Positions 28,094 to 39,395 of a stretch of DNA of 64,000 nt are shown one piece after another. Position numbers and translations under genes: made by a program. Under the pieces are notes generated by a model. It worked only from the letters and a program-made list of their open reading frames with translations. It was not told the origin of the DNA and searched no databases. The stretch comes from Cladocopium goreaui (Eukaryota; Sar; Dinophyceae; Suessiales; Symbiodiniaceae), in assembly GCA_947184155.2 (NCBI GenBank), contig CAMXCT020001518.1:79494-143493 (forward strand), read 5' to 3'. Every line of letters starts with the position of its first letter. Within the stretch, counting starts at the first letter, position 1.

Positions 28094-29293
28094 GATGGTC
28101 GTGCACTCCACGGGGGAGTGAGGCTTGTGACACTGCTTCTTCCAACACACGTGGAAGCCATACTGGCACCTTTTGCCGGGCTTAACATTGCCTCTGCAAA
28201 CTCCTAGGTTGTACTTCATGCAGATTGGCTTCTGGTTCTCTCCAAACTTGATCTCGCAGTTCTCGGGGACTGTGATTTTCCCCTTCTGTTCGCCCTTGCC
28301 CTTTCCTTTGCCTGGCTTGTTTTCGTAGTCTTTCACGACTGGCTTTGTTGTGGTAGCTGTTGCACCCGTTGCTGCTTTGGGTGCTGCTGCGCTTTGAGAC
28401 ACACTTGGCATGGGCATGATGTGGTACTGCACCTCCGCATGTAGCGACCATTTCTCGATGGCATCATCCACAGGTTTCCTCAATCCATTGCCTTGCACTT
28501 GAGCTCTCGTTTCTTCTGCCACCTTCAACCAAAGGGCTTTGTCAGCCCTTAACAGCTGGTCGTGCGATACGTATTTGTATCCGTTAGGTGGTTCTTGCTG
28601 TAACTTCTCAAAGAGCAAGTTGGCCCACTTTTCCAGGACCAAGAAGGAGGCTATACCTGCCATATCGTACGCCAAGGCTCTTCTCTGCATTGCCGTTCGC
28701 AATCTCAAATCTCCCGTCAAGGAGCATTGGGCTAGCTCTTGCTTCTTCGTGACCTTGATGTTGCCTGTCGCGTCAAAGGTCAGGCTTGGCACGCTCTTCT
28801 CTGCTAGTACTTCTTGTTCCCTACTGGTGCATGCTCCCAACTCGATGTAGCGGATGCTATTTTCTTCCCATTGCTGCACGGCCTTGTCGACCAGTTGGTG
28901 GGAAGGCTCTAGCTGTTGTGTGATAAGCAAGCCTGGAAGTCTTGCCTTGAGCTGGTTGATCCTCTCGACTTTTTCTGCCAGCGGTAACACTTTTGCTTCT
29001 GAGTGCTCTGTACGCTCAACCTTCTGTCTCAGGTCTTGCAAGCAAAGAGCATGGCTTTCAAAGAACAAGCGCCTATATTTTGACAGCATTTCACCATTGG
29101 GGATCTGACCCAATGTTGCCTCCAGGAAGTTCACCAAGGGCTTCTCGTCTGATCCTCCAGGCTGGTACTCACTGCAAAATGCATATTTGGCAAAGGTGTC
29201 GATGCCTGCTAACTCAAGAGCGTCTATCTCTTGCACAGGAATCTCGATTTGAGAGGCCCTTTGCTGAAATGCGGCTTTGCTATCCAGTGCCAT
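28091..29293 (-). CDS. YR-E Gag-like protein with CCCH zinc finger
   Basis: 400 residues. Collinear with the YR-F protein: LLFESQ/LFFESH near residue 80, EPSHQLVDKA near 130, the RRALAYDMAGIASF block near 210, then a Lys/Gly-rich linker and a C-terminal zinc finger ICMKYNLGVCRG...RCQYGFHVC (C-x7-C-x9-C-x4-H) followed by CWKKQCHKPH. By position and architecture it should be the nucleic-acid-binding Gag of the YR retroelement; no retroviral CCHC knuckle is present. Confidence 0.72.
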   Translation of the reverse strand: MALDSKAAFQQRASQIEIPVQEIDALELAGIDTFAKYAFCSEYQPGGSDEKPLVNFLEATLGQIPNGEMLSKYRRLFFESHALCLQDLRQKVERTEHSEAKVLPLAEKVERINQLKARLPGLLITQQLEPSHQLVDKAVQQWEENSIRYIELGACTSREQEVLAEKSVPSLTFDATGNIKVTKKQELAQCSLTGDLRLRTAMQRRALAYDMAGIASFLVLEKWANLLFEKLQQEPPNGYKYVSHDQLLRADKALWLKVAEETRAQVQGNGLRKPVDDAIEKWSLHAEVQYHIMPMPSVSQSAAAPKAATGATATTTKPVVKDYENKPGKGKGKGEQKGKITVPENCEIKFGENQKPICMKYNLGVCRGNVKPGKRCQYGFHVCWKKQCHKPHSPVECTTI

Positions 29294-30158
29294 CAGGGTT
29301 GGACGCCGCGCTTCAGGTGCAAAAGAAAAAGTGGTCTTATTCGGTTTGGGTTATGGTTACCTGGGTTCTTTACGACTACATTGGATTGAGAGGTTATTGA
29401 GTTTTTGGTTCCAAAGTCCTCATTGGAAAGTATCCTTATGTTTAAAAGGACTGGGCTGTTAGTTATTCTGTTTTTGCATGGACTGCTTGGTGAGTTGTCG
29501 CCCTGCCTGTCTCTGTTGAGCCACGCTGAGATGGCTGAGTGGCTGGTTGATTACCGAGTTTGTGTATCCCGGTATTTGATGCCACCTCTCACCTCATGCG
29601 GCTCTATGGCAGAACTTGATAAACCTCACGCATGTGCCTGCAACAGTGCAATCCTCTGTATCGATAAACCCTTTCCCACTAACAGGACTTAGTGGATAGG
29701 AAAAAGGAAAGTCTCACTTTTATTGACTTCATTTTTGGAGTCATGTGGCTTCTGAAAAGTAGAGTAACGATGTTCTTTATTAAACATTGAAATAGTCTGG
29801 TATTTGATGAGCTTTGATGTGCACTCATTTCAAGTGTGCTACTGCGTTACCATACTTACTTCATTGACCCCTGGCTGGTCATCCAAGTTTGTATGCATGG
29901 AATCTGTGTTATTGCATGAGTATACTAAGTTATTATTACTATTAAGTGCACTACTACACCCCCCACCGTGAAGAGGTCTTTTCCATGCGGGGCATATCAA
30001 AGTCACTCTTTGGGTCGGCTCTAAGGCTGGTGTTGTTTTCACAACTGCATTGCGCTGGATGCAAAAAGGGGCTGTAGCTGCATCAATGGTATCAGGCTCC
30101 ACCTTTTTCCGTGTTGATGGTCTTGCTTTGACCGCATGCCATCTTACCTGAGCTTTCG
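29294..30158. other. Non-coding interval of YR-E between recombinase remnant and Gag
   Basis: No sustained reading frame. A tRNA-like A box (TGGCTGAGTGG near 29531) is not followed by a convincing B box. The corresponding intervals in YR-F and YR-G are also non-coding (385 and 544 bp). Confidence 0.4.
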
Positions 30159-31549
30159 TTATGTAGGCTTACCTGAGAGGGAACTGTACTTTGCAGCTTC
30201 TTTATCTCCCGGCACGGTTTCCAGAAATTCCTTCAAAAACAAGGATGCTCCGGTCGTGGTCATCGGGGTACCAAAACCAGACCCCCACATCGGTCTACCC
30301 AGATGCTCTGCAGTTGAGAGAAATCCGACCAATGTGCTGAGGCAAAAACGCAAAATAACAAAACTCCTAAAACTGCAGTCCTCAACAAGCTGGTATTGCT
30401 GACATATACTATCTCAAAGGCTTTCACGGCTGCCTCCGTCACTCGTGGGGCCTGCTTCAACTTCCTCTTTTCCAGGTACATCGAATGAGCTGCACCCAGA
30501 ACTCTTGATGAAAGTGAATCTTTGCAAGCCATCTTTCGGAATTTCAACGCGTTGTCCAAAAAGTTGAGTGCCTCCAGAATTTGACTGGCCTGGGTAGGAG
30601 CTGCTTGTTGCTCCCTCAGTGCACACATGAAGTTGAAATGATGTTGCTCTGTCATGGACCAGATAGTCGTTTGATTGCTATCTACCATCCACTCTGCAAG
30701 TGCCCTCAGTGACGATGTCCTTTCGAGAACTGTTGCAGTGGTTTCTCTGGCAAAGCAATCTATGAGCATTTGCAAAACGTCTGCAGCTTCATCCAGTCCC
30801 CCTGCCACATTGCAAAGCTTGACACCAACCTCTGTGCCTCGTAAATCCATCTCCACCAGGCTTTTTATCTGGTTGAGGCATCTGGCAAGCATCTCATCCT
30901 CTTGAACCACACATTTTGCCACTGCAATGCGTTTGAAAGCAATTTTGGAAATGGGCCCAATCGGCACAGATGATCCCTGACTGGACAGGACTGTTGGGGC
31001 CAAAGTATCCACTGGGGCAACAATTGGAGATACTAAGGTCTTGGCAGCTGGTAGAGCCGGCATGGGGGCTCCAAAAACGGGAGCCAATGGGCCCTTTTCC
31101 CAAGGCATCTGAATACTATGATTCCTAAATCTTTGCATGGCTTCAAGGCTGGCAAGGCGTTCATTGTTATGAATTTTAACCACAGCGGCATCTGTCAATT
31201 TCTGTCGTTTAATATCTGAAGCTACAGACTGAGAATCAGGCTGGGACTGCGACATGGTGTCCACCCTCGACAGCTCATCATGCATGACTTGGGATTTGGC
31301 CTTCCATCTTGCTCTGAAACCTTTGGCACCTGGAAGTCCATGTTGCATGGGTTGATTCTGACCTGCTTGTTCAAAAACGGTTGGAATTTCAAAACCACTC
31401 GTAATCAAACTGTCATCAATCTCTCCTGAGGTTTCATTTTCAACTCCAAAATTGGCTGCAGCAAAATTGAAACCTGAGGCTGGCTCCAGGCGTCTTGTTT
31501 GTGACCCCTGAATTTGGGACGACTGTGCATTAGAATGCGGCTTCATCAT
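30159..31549 (-). pseudogene. YR-E tyrosine recombinase, degenerate and truncated
   Basis: The frame from a Met at about 31549 gives a low-complexity N-terminus, then a helical core-binding domain (ALAEWMVDSNQTTIWSM, QILEALNFLDNALKFRKM) like those of the other recombinases. The first catalytic block reads FASAHWSDFSQ where YR-D, F and G have GRLRFSD, GRCRNSD or SGLRFSD, so the catalytic Arg appears lost. Soon after (30260) the frame breaks, with some continuation in another frame to about 30159. The HxxK and Tyr blocks are absent. An open frame extends to 31732 but overlaps ORF0. Confidence 0.62.
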
Positions 31550-31805
31550 CTGAACTGGCGGCACCAAAGCTAGCAAGACTAGGCGTATCCACCTGACGCC
31601 ACGTAACTGTGACTCGGTACAAGTTGACTGAAGCCTGATTAAGTGCAAAAAGCTCCAAGGTCCAAACGATGTCAGGGTCCGGGTGTGCCAAAAACAGCAG
31701 AATGATGTGCTGAAGTTGATATGCAGTACCACTTCCGGTCAGAATGGAATTGAGGTGAGGGTTACCAATCAAAGATGGCCGACGCTGAATTGGACGTCGG
31801 GGCAT
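31530..31805 (-). CDS. YR-E ORF0, small conserved protein overlapping the recombinase
   Basis: 91 residues, ending TWRQVDTPSLASFGAASSDDEAAF. The YR-G ORF at 41503-41790 has the related end KIRSVDTPSVESDGSLSDG preceded by a similar hydrophobic core, at the same place and in the same +1 frame relation to its recombinase. That argues for a real gene. Function unknown. Confidence 0.5.
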   Translation of the reverse strand: MPRRPIQRRPSLIGNPHLNSILTGSGTAYQLQHIILLFLAHPDPDIVWTLELFALNQASVNLYRVTVTWRQVDTPSLASFGAASSDDEAAF

Positions 31806-31812
31806 TCACCTG

Positions 31813-32115
31813 TCACTCCAATGAAAAATCCGGGCTAACACTACGGCAATTCCAGCGAGAAAACCTGAAGTCACCGAAATGAAGCAAGTCCTCCACTGAA
31901 ATACAGGCGATTGTTGAGGCTGAAACGCAATAGGAGAGCGCAAAAGAACACGCCCCCGGTCGGTCGGATTGACCATGAACCCACACTGAAAAATTCCTTG
32001 AATGTGGACGGCTACACCGTTCTTTGATTGATGGTGTATCCAAAAATAAAAACACATGCAAACTGACGTTTAATTGATTGGTTGTTGGTTTCCAAAACGT
32101 CTGTTTGTTTGACAT
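31813..32115 (-). CDS. Short hydrophobic ORF upstream of YR-E ORF0 (doubtful)
   Basis: About 84-100 residues with a hydrophobic C-terminus (FISVTSGFLAGIAVVLARIF in one frame). YR-F has a hydrophobic ORF at the same place (58816-59025), but the sequences do not clearly align. It may be chance. Bases 32116-32401 contain nothing recognised. Confidence 0.2.
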   Translation of the reverse strand: MSNKQTFWKPTTNQLNVSLHVFLFLDTPSIKERCSRPHSRNFSVWVHGQSDRPGACSFALSYCVSASTIACISVEDLLHFGDFRFSRWNCRSVSPDFSLE

Positions 32116-33517
32116 GTGAGTGCAGATTAGTGAAGAAAATGAGTGAGAGGATGTGCATGGATTCAGATGTTGTATTCGTGAGTCCAGTGTTTGTGTTAAA
32201 GTAGTTTACGCAGGTTCGCGTAGTGCTTGCCTGTGCGTGCCTGTATACGTATTATATACTTAAGTTGTACGCGGCACCATTTACGTATAGTTAACTTGGT
32301 TTGATGACCCTGATAGATTCAGGGGGATATGTTGATGGGGCTTACGCTGCGTATCTCCGCTGACCTACTTTAGACACCGCGATCACTACGTGAAAGCATT
32401 AATCCCCAAAATTCAAGTCACAAAATTGATCTGAAGCGTTTTGTGCAAAAAAAATACATTCAGGGGGATTGCTTTCAAGCATGGTGTATACTATACGTGT
32501 TCAACGACACGCGAAGATGCCCCCGAAACTTGCAATCGCGTGCATCCTGCACCCCTGCCATACCGAGTTGTCTCTGCCAACAGTTGGTCACAGGAGCCAA
32601 GTCAAAATCCTCTAGGTCTGGATAGAACTAAGACCATGGAGATCCATTTTCTTTTAATTTTCCAGAATATGGAACACCTGGCTCAAGTTGAGACTGCAAA
32701 GTGGGTACTAGAATCTCTTGCCAAACTGGTTGAGTGACGTTCAAATGGCACGGAGAGCTTTTGGGGAGACCGTGCAGATCAGGAAAGTTGGCCTGCCAGA
32801 ATCCATTTTGCATTTTTGAAAGGCCGCAAAAACAGCACGCAAAAAATATGCATTGTCAATATGCATTTTTGGGCAACACGCATTTTCAAAATGCATTTGT
32901 TCAATATGCATTTTTGACCTATATATTCTTAATTTTCATCATGGGCGCCATGATGCAAAGACTTTCTGAGACCAAAAACTGCCAAAGAACATCACACAAA
33001 CATCACAAAGCATGGATTGAAATGATGTGACTGAAACACGACTTCCATTTTTTGACCTGGTGCTGACGCGCAACTAACAAGTAGCAAAACTGAACAAATC
33101 TAAATGATAGACAGGCATTCTTGACTCTTGAAAGGCTATCTATCATTTTCCTGAAACATTGAGAGTAACATGCATTCAGTGGAGGGTACCTTCACAACAT
33201 GCATCAACATAAACGCCCCCAATCGCAGCTCCTCTTGCCACATGGTTTTTTCATATGTTGGTGACGGAAACTTGCAAAAACCAGAGGAAGCTGCATGCAT
33301 TTTTCCTGGGCCCCAAAGCGCATGTGCATGACCCTGTGCATGTTCTTTTGGTTGGCTTGAATCATATGCATGGCCCTATGCAAAATTTCCTTATCTGCTT
33401 TGGGGCCCCAAAACTATATGCATTCCCAATCTGCGAATGTTATGCATTTTTGAATATATTGCTGGGGTACCCCTTGTGCCTAACAACGGCTAGGAGTGCC
33501 CCCAAAGCCCTGAAGAT

Positions 33518-33643
33518 CTAACGTTGTTCCTCTGGCTTGCTCCCGGCCACAAACCTCGGAAGCTGCTCCACCCACATAGATGAAGTGTTCTCATTGGCGG
33601 CGGTCTTGCCCATGAGTTCCATCAGCTGGGTCAGGAAGTTGGC
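33518..33643 (-). CDS. Terminal exon of an unidentified host gene, copy 1
   Basis: On the minus strand TTGTTGTAG then opens a frame reading ANFLTQLMELMGKTAANE...VEQLPRFVAGSKPEEQR and a TAG. The acceptor-like AG and soluble, low-bias composition suggest a last exon. Upstream exons would be at 42079-42660, making YR-G an insertion in the intron. The protein is not recognised. Confidence 0.4.
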   Translation of the reverse strand, partial: ANFLTQLMELMGKTAANENTSSMWVEQLPRFVAGSKPEEQR

Positions 33644-34013
33644 CTACAACAATTTAGCAGTGAGCTGCATAGCAAATAGCAACCAAAAAAAAACTGCAGT
33701 CTCTCTAGGGGAAAATGTTTTCTCCAATTGTGACGTGGGCCGCCAAAAACAAACCCGCCGACAGTTTTGCCGCAAGAATGGATCAAAATTGTGGCCCGGC
33801 CATGCCACAGAGATTTTTTTGAAATCATAACACGATAAAGAAAAATCAGTTCGTTTTTGTTTCGGCCCTTCCAGCTTTTTCTGTCTCTACGGGCAATCGT
33901 TTTGCCTTGTCCGTTTTGCTCTGTCATATGGCAGTTTGAACCTGGAGGTTGAACAGAATGCACGAACTGGAACAAGTTTCTCTTTTATTCACAGCACCAC
34001 CTGACCCCATCTC

Positions 34014-34490
34014 TGGAAGACATGTGCATGCGTTAGTGAACATGAACATTATTGCCCCGCCCCGCCCCATCTCTAGCGTAGCACATGTCTAGTGTAGCAA
34101 TTGCGCGCGCTAGTAAGCATGAACTTTTTTGCCCCGCCCGACCGTATCTCTAGCGTAAGACATGTCTAGTGTAGCATCGATGCGCTAGTCAACATGAACG
34201 CTATGAATGTACTGTCCCACCCCACCCCATCTCTGTCTCTAGCGTAAGACACGTCTAGTGTAGCATCAGGTGCTTGTGCTAGTAAGCATGAACACTATTG
34301 CCGCACCCTAGTCTATCTCTGGCGTAAGACGTGCTGGCATAGCATCAGGTGCGCGTGTTAGTCATGAACGTTTTTGGCCCGCCACGCCCCATGTCTAGCG
34401 CAAGACATGTCTAGTGTAGCTTCAAGCGTGTGTGCTCATCAACATGAACGCCATGGACGCTATTGCCCCATCCCACCCCATCTTTATTGT
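34014..34490. repeat. Minisatellite of about 75-85 bp units, copy 1
   Basis: About six degenerate units, each with CTCTAGCGTAAGACATGTCT, AGTGTAGCATC, GCTAGTAAGCATGAAC and a C-rich GCCCCGCCCC. Repeated in segment P copy 2 at 47644-48120. Confidence 0.8.
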
Positions 34491-34762
34491 AGGATATGCC
34501 CATTGTGTAACATGGACTGGTTACAGAAGGACATTTTGGAGACTGGTGGAAATTCCTGACAGCAAAAACAAGTTTCAAAAAATGACGAGTCACAGTCATC
34601 GTCTGCCATTGTTCATAAGGAATCAAATCACCAACAGAAATCCCATCATGAATCAAACAAGATTTCACTCACACTCACCAGATCATCAAATCAGGTCACT
34701 TCAGTATCATTGCAGATTTGATTTTGTCCTAGAAAAGGTGGTGGTGCATGGATGTTGGACAG

Positions 34763-35258
34763 NNNNNNNNNNNNNNNNNNNNNNNNNNNNNNNNNNNNNN
34801 NNNNNNNNNNNNNNNNNNNNNNNNNNNNNNNNNNNNNNNNNNNNNNNNNNNNNNNNNNNNNNNNNNNNNNNNNNNNNNNNNNNNNNNNNNNNNNNNNNNN
34901 NNNNNNNNNNNNNNNNNNNNNNNNNNNNNNNNNNNNNNNNNNNNNNNNNNNNNNNNNNNNNNNNNNNNNNNNNNNNNNNNNNNNNNNNNNNNNNNNNNNN
35001 NNNNNNNNNNNNNNNNNNNNNNNNNNNNNNNNNNNNNNNNNNNNNNNNNNNNNNNNNNNNNNNNNNNNNNNNNNNNNNNNNNNNNNNNNNNNNNNNNNNN
35101 NNNNNNNNNNNNNNNNNNNNNNNNNNNNNNNNNNNNNNNNNNNNNNNNNNNNNNNNNNNNNNNNNNNNNNNNNNNNNNNNNNNNNNNNNNNNNNNNNNNN
35201 NNNNNNNNNNNNNNNNNNNNNNNNNNNNNNNNNNNNNNNNNNNNNNNNNNNNNNNNNN
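34763..35258. other. Assembly gap (496 N)
   Basis: The gap hides the 3' end of YR-G: the RT after its catalytic box, RNase H and terminal repeats. By comparison with YR-F, those need well over 1.5 kb, so the run of N probably understates the missing length. Frames drawn through it are meaningless. Confidence 0.95.
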
Positions 35259-37531
35259 AAAATTGCTATGACCGAAGCACTCAAACCAATGATTGTAGTC
35301 TCTTGGAACATCAACAGGTCATCTACGTAAAGGAATGAGGCATGGGGAAGATAGCAAAATCTGTGAAAGAGTCTCTGAAATGCACCCCCTAAACGGGACC
35401 AAAAATGTGCGCTTACCACCGCGCCGAATGGGCAAACTTTATAAAAATAGATTTGACCCTGAAACTGAAAGCATAGGAAACCTCGATACCGAGGATGAAC
35501 TGCCATCTGCTTGTGGGCACTTTTAACGTCGAATGACACCCCGGATATTTGTTTATTGGATTGCCGCAATGGGTATGACCGTACCACATCACGGGCCGTG
35601 GGTAGGGATGTTTTTTCAGGTATACGACTTTGGGGATTAACTCCGCAGATAGTAGAGTCTAAGACTAATCTGGGAGGACGGGTGTCACTTAACGCAAGAC
35701 CTAACTTGCCAACGGCTAACCCGTGTTGGAAAAAGGCCTGGGCGTCTTCCAAAGAGCCATCGAAACGAGATACCCAGCCAGCATCTACCTCTTTGTCGAT
35801 CAGTGCTTGAACAGTGGAAGGGTCATCTTCCGCAGACTGCCAATTAGTATGGTGAACTGACAAAAGAGGGGGTTCATAAGCGGCTTCAGACTGGTTTATG
35901 GGGAAACATTTAGATGGAAGAATATCCTCATCAATGCCCAATGGAACGCCATTTATCAGATATGGGAACAGAGAAACATCTGGGTCGTGCATGCAACCAC
36001 ATAACTGCTGCAGGATATGCAAACATAACTTCTGGTCGGCCGGGACAGACCAATCTGGTTGTAAACCCTGAGCCATGAGAAATTCATCAATGAATTGCTT
36101 AAATGGTTGCAGCTGCTCCGTGGAGAATGGAGGTTCCGATTGCCTTTCATTAAAGGCTCTGAGAAGAACTTGATCCATCCTGGTATCCATGATCAACTTA
36201 AAGAAATTCTTGCGAAGAATTTGAAAGCTGTCATCAAAGTTGTGACTGCCACTCCAATCTGCCCGAGATGGGTAACCGGCTCCATCCTGGCGGGCAAACG
36301 GCGGATCTGATATAGATTTGATAGGTAAATGTCGCTCAAAATTGGATATGTCCAATTCGATACCATGGTCAGTCAAAAGCGGTAAAATCAATTGGGCAAA
36401 TTGGTCAGCCAGAGCAGAAGGATATTCTGCCGTGTCTCGGCTTAAGTAGTGACCAGTACTGGTCCTAACCCCCGCAATGGGCTGGTGGGAGCCATATGGG
36501 TGAGGGCAGGAACAAGCCATCTTAGCTAAAGCGTGGAATGTGCTGGCAAACAACCAATGTTTATGCCAATCACGATCAAAACCGCAGGCTGCCATGGAAA
36601 TGCAGGAGCACGATTGCTGAGAAATAAATTGCTGGACACATGGCTCACCCCAACTCATGGCTGATTTGGGTTGCTCTAAGTGTCCGTGTCCTCCAGAAGA
36701 AACAACCACCTGTAAGCATTGAATACACCGCAATAGCATGGTGGAACTTTCCTGCACACGCAAGAGATCTTGACCAGAAATCCCCGGAATACCATCCAGG
36801 TGAGTTGGTGTACGCAATGCTGGAGGGCCATGTGGAAGCAATTTAAGCCGACTATACTCGCAACAGGATGGTGATGCTCCTGCATATGCAACTAGGCCTG
36901 AAGTACAAACACGAAGTAACTGTTCAAATCGTGTTGAATCCAGCAAATCATCAGTGGAATGAACCAGGATATCAAAACGCATGACATCACCCTTCAGGCT
37001 TTGAACGGCTGTGGAAAGGGGTGAATTTACACCACAACATATGTCGAGGAAAATTCTAGACCCTGTAAGATTATCACATTTAGGGTTCGCCGGACTAGGC
37101 ATAGATGGGGGAACAGAAATTTTATCGAGGGTTGGATCGGCATTCGCATCGGTCAAATGCTTAGCATGGCTGATGATCCCATCCCTTTGAGATGGATTCG
37201 AATGCAAAAGTGGCTCTGACGGCAGAGACCTACATGTCGACTGCTTTGAACCTAGTGAAACTGAATTATCGGATGCCAACCCCGCCTGGATGTTCGGAGA
37301 TGAAATATTGGATGCATGCTGTGGCAAAATGCCTGCGGTCGATACATGATGTTCTGGAATTTCTACTTCGGCATGAACAAAATCGGAAACATGGGATGTG
37401 TATGGCACTGGATGCCCTGCAAACGATTGTGAAACTGGATGGTCGGGAGGCAAAATACCTGGGTCTGCAAAACTCAATGAACGTTTCTTCACTCGATCCA
37501 TTGGCAATGACGAGCTTGTCGAACACGGCAT
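35259..37531 (-). CDS. YR-G methyltransferase-like domain fused to reverse transcriptase (incomplete)
   Basis: One frame of about 757 known residues. About residues 160-395 are methyltransferase-like: RIFLDICCGVNSPLSTAV (motif I), AYAGASPSCCEYSRLK (motif IV position, PSC for PPC), GHLEQPKSAMSW (EN/EQ position). RT follows with PPRLVLDSTICGVNPQS, VSFDVKSAHKQMAV, VCPFGAVVSA and catalytic FLYVDDLLMF. Unlike YR-F, no stop separates methyltransferase from RT. Gag lies upstream in the same frame behind one UGA (37556-37558). The 3' end is in the gap. Confidence 0.82.
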
Positions 37532-37558
37532 AGGTGATCCATCAATAGTTCCTTGTCA
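37532..37558 (-). promoter_or_regulatory. Candidate UGA readthrough region, Gag-methyltransferase, YR-G
   Basis: Gag stop UGA is followed by CAA GGA and eight open codons in the same frame before the first ATG of the downstream ORF. Confidence 0.5.
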
Positions 37559-38851
37559 GTGGGGCGTCTTGTCATGTTGCAATGCTCCATGATTCTTGGC
37601 ACATGCTTCCCCTGTTGGGAGTGGATACGCACAGCCATGATGAAAGCGGCACGCCGATCCCATGTCGCATTTACCACTCTGAAAACGCATACATAGCTGC
37701 TTCTTTGCCCCATTGACCATAGTTTCTGTAATCCAATTGACTTTGCCAAAAGATTTCCCTGAGCTCTTGCCACTGCCTTTGCCTCCAGACTTTCCTTTGG
37801 AATATGGGGCAGATCGTGATTGCGTGCCACTGCCTTTGCTCGACGATGATTCCAGCCTTTGATATGTCTGCTTCGGAAGTTTCGGTCTGGCTTGAAGAAG
37901 AGTGTTGATCTCGGCACGAATAAAGGTGATCTCATGAATAGCGTCATCAAATGACCAATTCTTTTCCATCACTAAGTAGTCACATGCAATCGTCATCAGA
38001 GTCTTGTCGGCACTCTGGGATTCCAAAATAGTAGGATTGCGGAGGCCAGTTTCTGCTTCCAAACGAGTGGTCATCAAATTTATGAATCGCAAATAATAGT
38101 TCTTCATGGTGGCTAGGTGGACCAGCTCGCACTTAGCCATAGCATAAGAGAACGTCTCGAATGTCTGCCTCAATGCATGCATCCCCAGGGCTCCATTGTC
38201 AATGTGCAACTCAGGAGGAGAATCAACGAGGAGTGCATGCAAGTTCAATCCTTCTGCCTTTGCAATGCGATTGGGTTTGCCAGAGCTAATCTCATCTGCT
38301 TTGGATTGAGATAGACGAAATTTCCAAGGCACCCATTTGAATTCTCCCTTAGTCTTCTGATAGTGGATCAAGCTCAAAAGGCGCAAGCTGGGTGTCGTTT
38401 CAGGGAGAAGCACTTCTGCTGGATAATTGCGTTTGAACTTCTGCTTGAGGTCAGCAACAATCTGGGACGTCAATTTTGGTGGGTAAGTCTCTGACCAGCT
38501 CGACTGAGATTGGGTCGATTCACCCTGGACACCTCCCTGACCAGGTAGTGCAGGAGAAGGTACTGCTGTCGATGGTTGACACCTCGACCATGCAAGTCTA
38601 ATGGCAGAACGTTGCACTGATGTTGTAATATCATACAAATCACCCAACATGTCTTTGAGTTCCAGGTCAAATTTGTCCATTGAAGGAGCTGCCATTGCAA
38701 AAAGTTCTTGGTTCCAACCATCATCCCGCAGTTTATCTATGAAGGTGTCTTGAACACCTGCATCAGCCAGGATCGAGAAAAGAGGGTCCATCAGGAGTCC
38801 CACCGTCGCTGGACAAATGACCGTGAAGTGCCAAACCGGCGTGTAACACAA
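37556..38851 (-). CDS. YR-G Gag-like protein with CCCH zinc finger
   Basis: 431 residues. A globular N-terminal part is followed by a Ser/Lys/Gly-rich basic linker (SKGKSGGKGSGKSSGKSFGK) and a C-terminal zinc finger LCMRFQSGKCDMGSACRFHH, which fits C-x7-C-x5-C-x3-H, the common RNA-binding CCCH spacing. Same place in the element as the YR-E and YR-F Gag proteins, but with little sequence identity outside the zinc finger. Ends in UGA, with the same frame open downstream. Confidence 0.7.
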   Translation of the reverse strand: MCYTPVWHFTVICPATVGLLMDPLFSILADAGVQDTFIDKLRDDGWNQELFAMAAPSMDKFDLELKDMLGDLYDITTSVQRSAIRLAWSRCQPSTAVPSPALPGQGGVQGESTQSQSSWSETYPPKLTSQIVADLKQKFKRNYPAEVLLPETTPSLRLLSLIHYQKTKGEFKWVPWKFRLSQSKADEISSGKPNRIAKAEGLNLHALLVDSPPELHIDNGALGMHALRQTFETFSYAMAKCELVHLATMKNYYLRFINLMTTRLEAETGLRNPTILESQSADKTLMTIACDYLVMEKNWSFDDAIHEITFIRAEINTLLQARPKLPKQTYQRLESSSSKGSGTQSRSAPYSKGKSGGKGSGKSSGKSFGKVNWITETMVNGAKKQLCMRFQSGKCDMGSACRFHHGCAYPLPTGEACAKNHGALQHDKTPH

Positions 38852-39395
38852 AATTATACCGCGATGTATGCATATGAATAATGTAAATCATGAAACAAGA
38901 AGCTGCATGTACGCAATAATCTGGAAATACCTTTTTTTTTTGGTGCTCAAATGCACCTGATGCTAGAGCCGATGAATGGTATCAACCATGAACGCAGTGA
39001 GACTGCAACGCCAACAACCTCTGAAACATGTAGGTAATCCTACCCAACGCAAATGTGATCACTGCTGCAACAATATAAAGAACTTGGAACCCTTGAACAA
39101 TCTTGTCCAAACGCCTCAAACTGCCACATGAATGAGATATCAAGCAAATTTATAGCATCCCCTCAGGATGACCCGCGCACGCAGCACACCTTACCGGTGA
39201 GCATTCAACTCTCCCCTTGGAGATCAGATTGCAAACAAAAAGAAAGACATGAAAACAAATAGATGAGGATAACACAAATTGGGGAACCCGTCCAAATGGT
39301 CTGATGAGAACCGATGAGAATTCATACTGATTCTGATTTTTTTTTTGAAAAGCACACGCTATTCTTTTTCCTTGCTGGATACGCCAACTTTGATG
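38852..39395. other. Non-coding interval of YR-G between recombinase and Gag
   Basis: No ORF. Contains T9 and T10 tracts and a small hairpin CATCC/GGATG with loop CCTCA at 39156-39170. Confidence 0.5.

Larger units (their letters stand above)
32402..34762. repeat. Segment P, copy 1 of a long direct duplication
   Basis: 2361 bp repeated at 46032-48392 at constant offset, with only a handful of differences seen (for example at 32579 and about 33077-33079). It holds an A/T-rich stretch with many ATGCATTTTTG words, a host-gene exon (33518-33643), and the minisatellite 34014-34490. It ends exactly where the assembly gap starts. Confidence 0.92.

Noticed and set aside
29520..29600. tRNA-like or SINE-like sequence (TGGCTGAGTGG A box)
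   Set aside because: No convincing B box at the right distance and no cloverleaf pairing.
34432..35338. Plus-strand frames of 190-280 codons across the gap
   Set aside because: They are mostly undetermined residues created by the N run.
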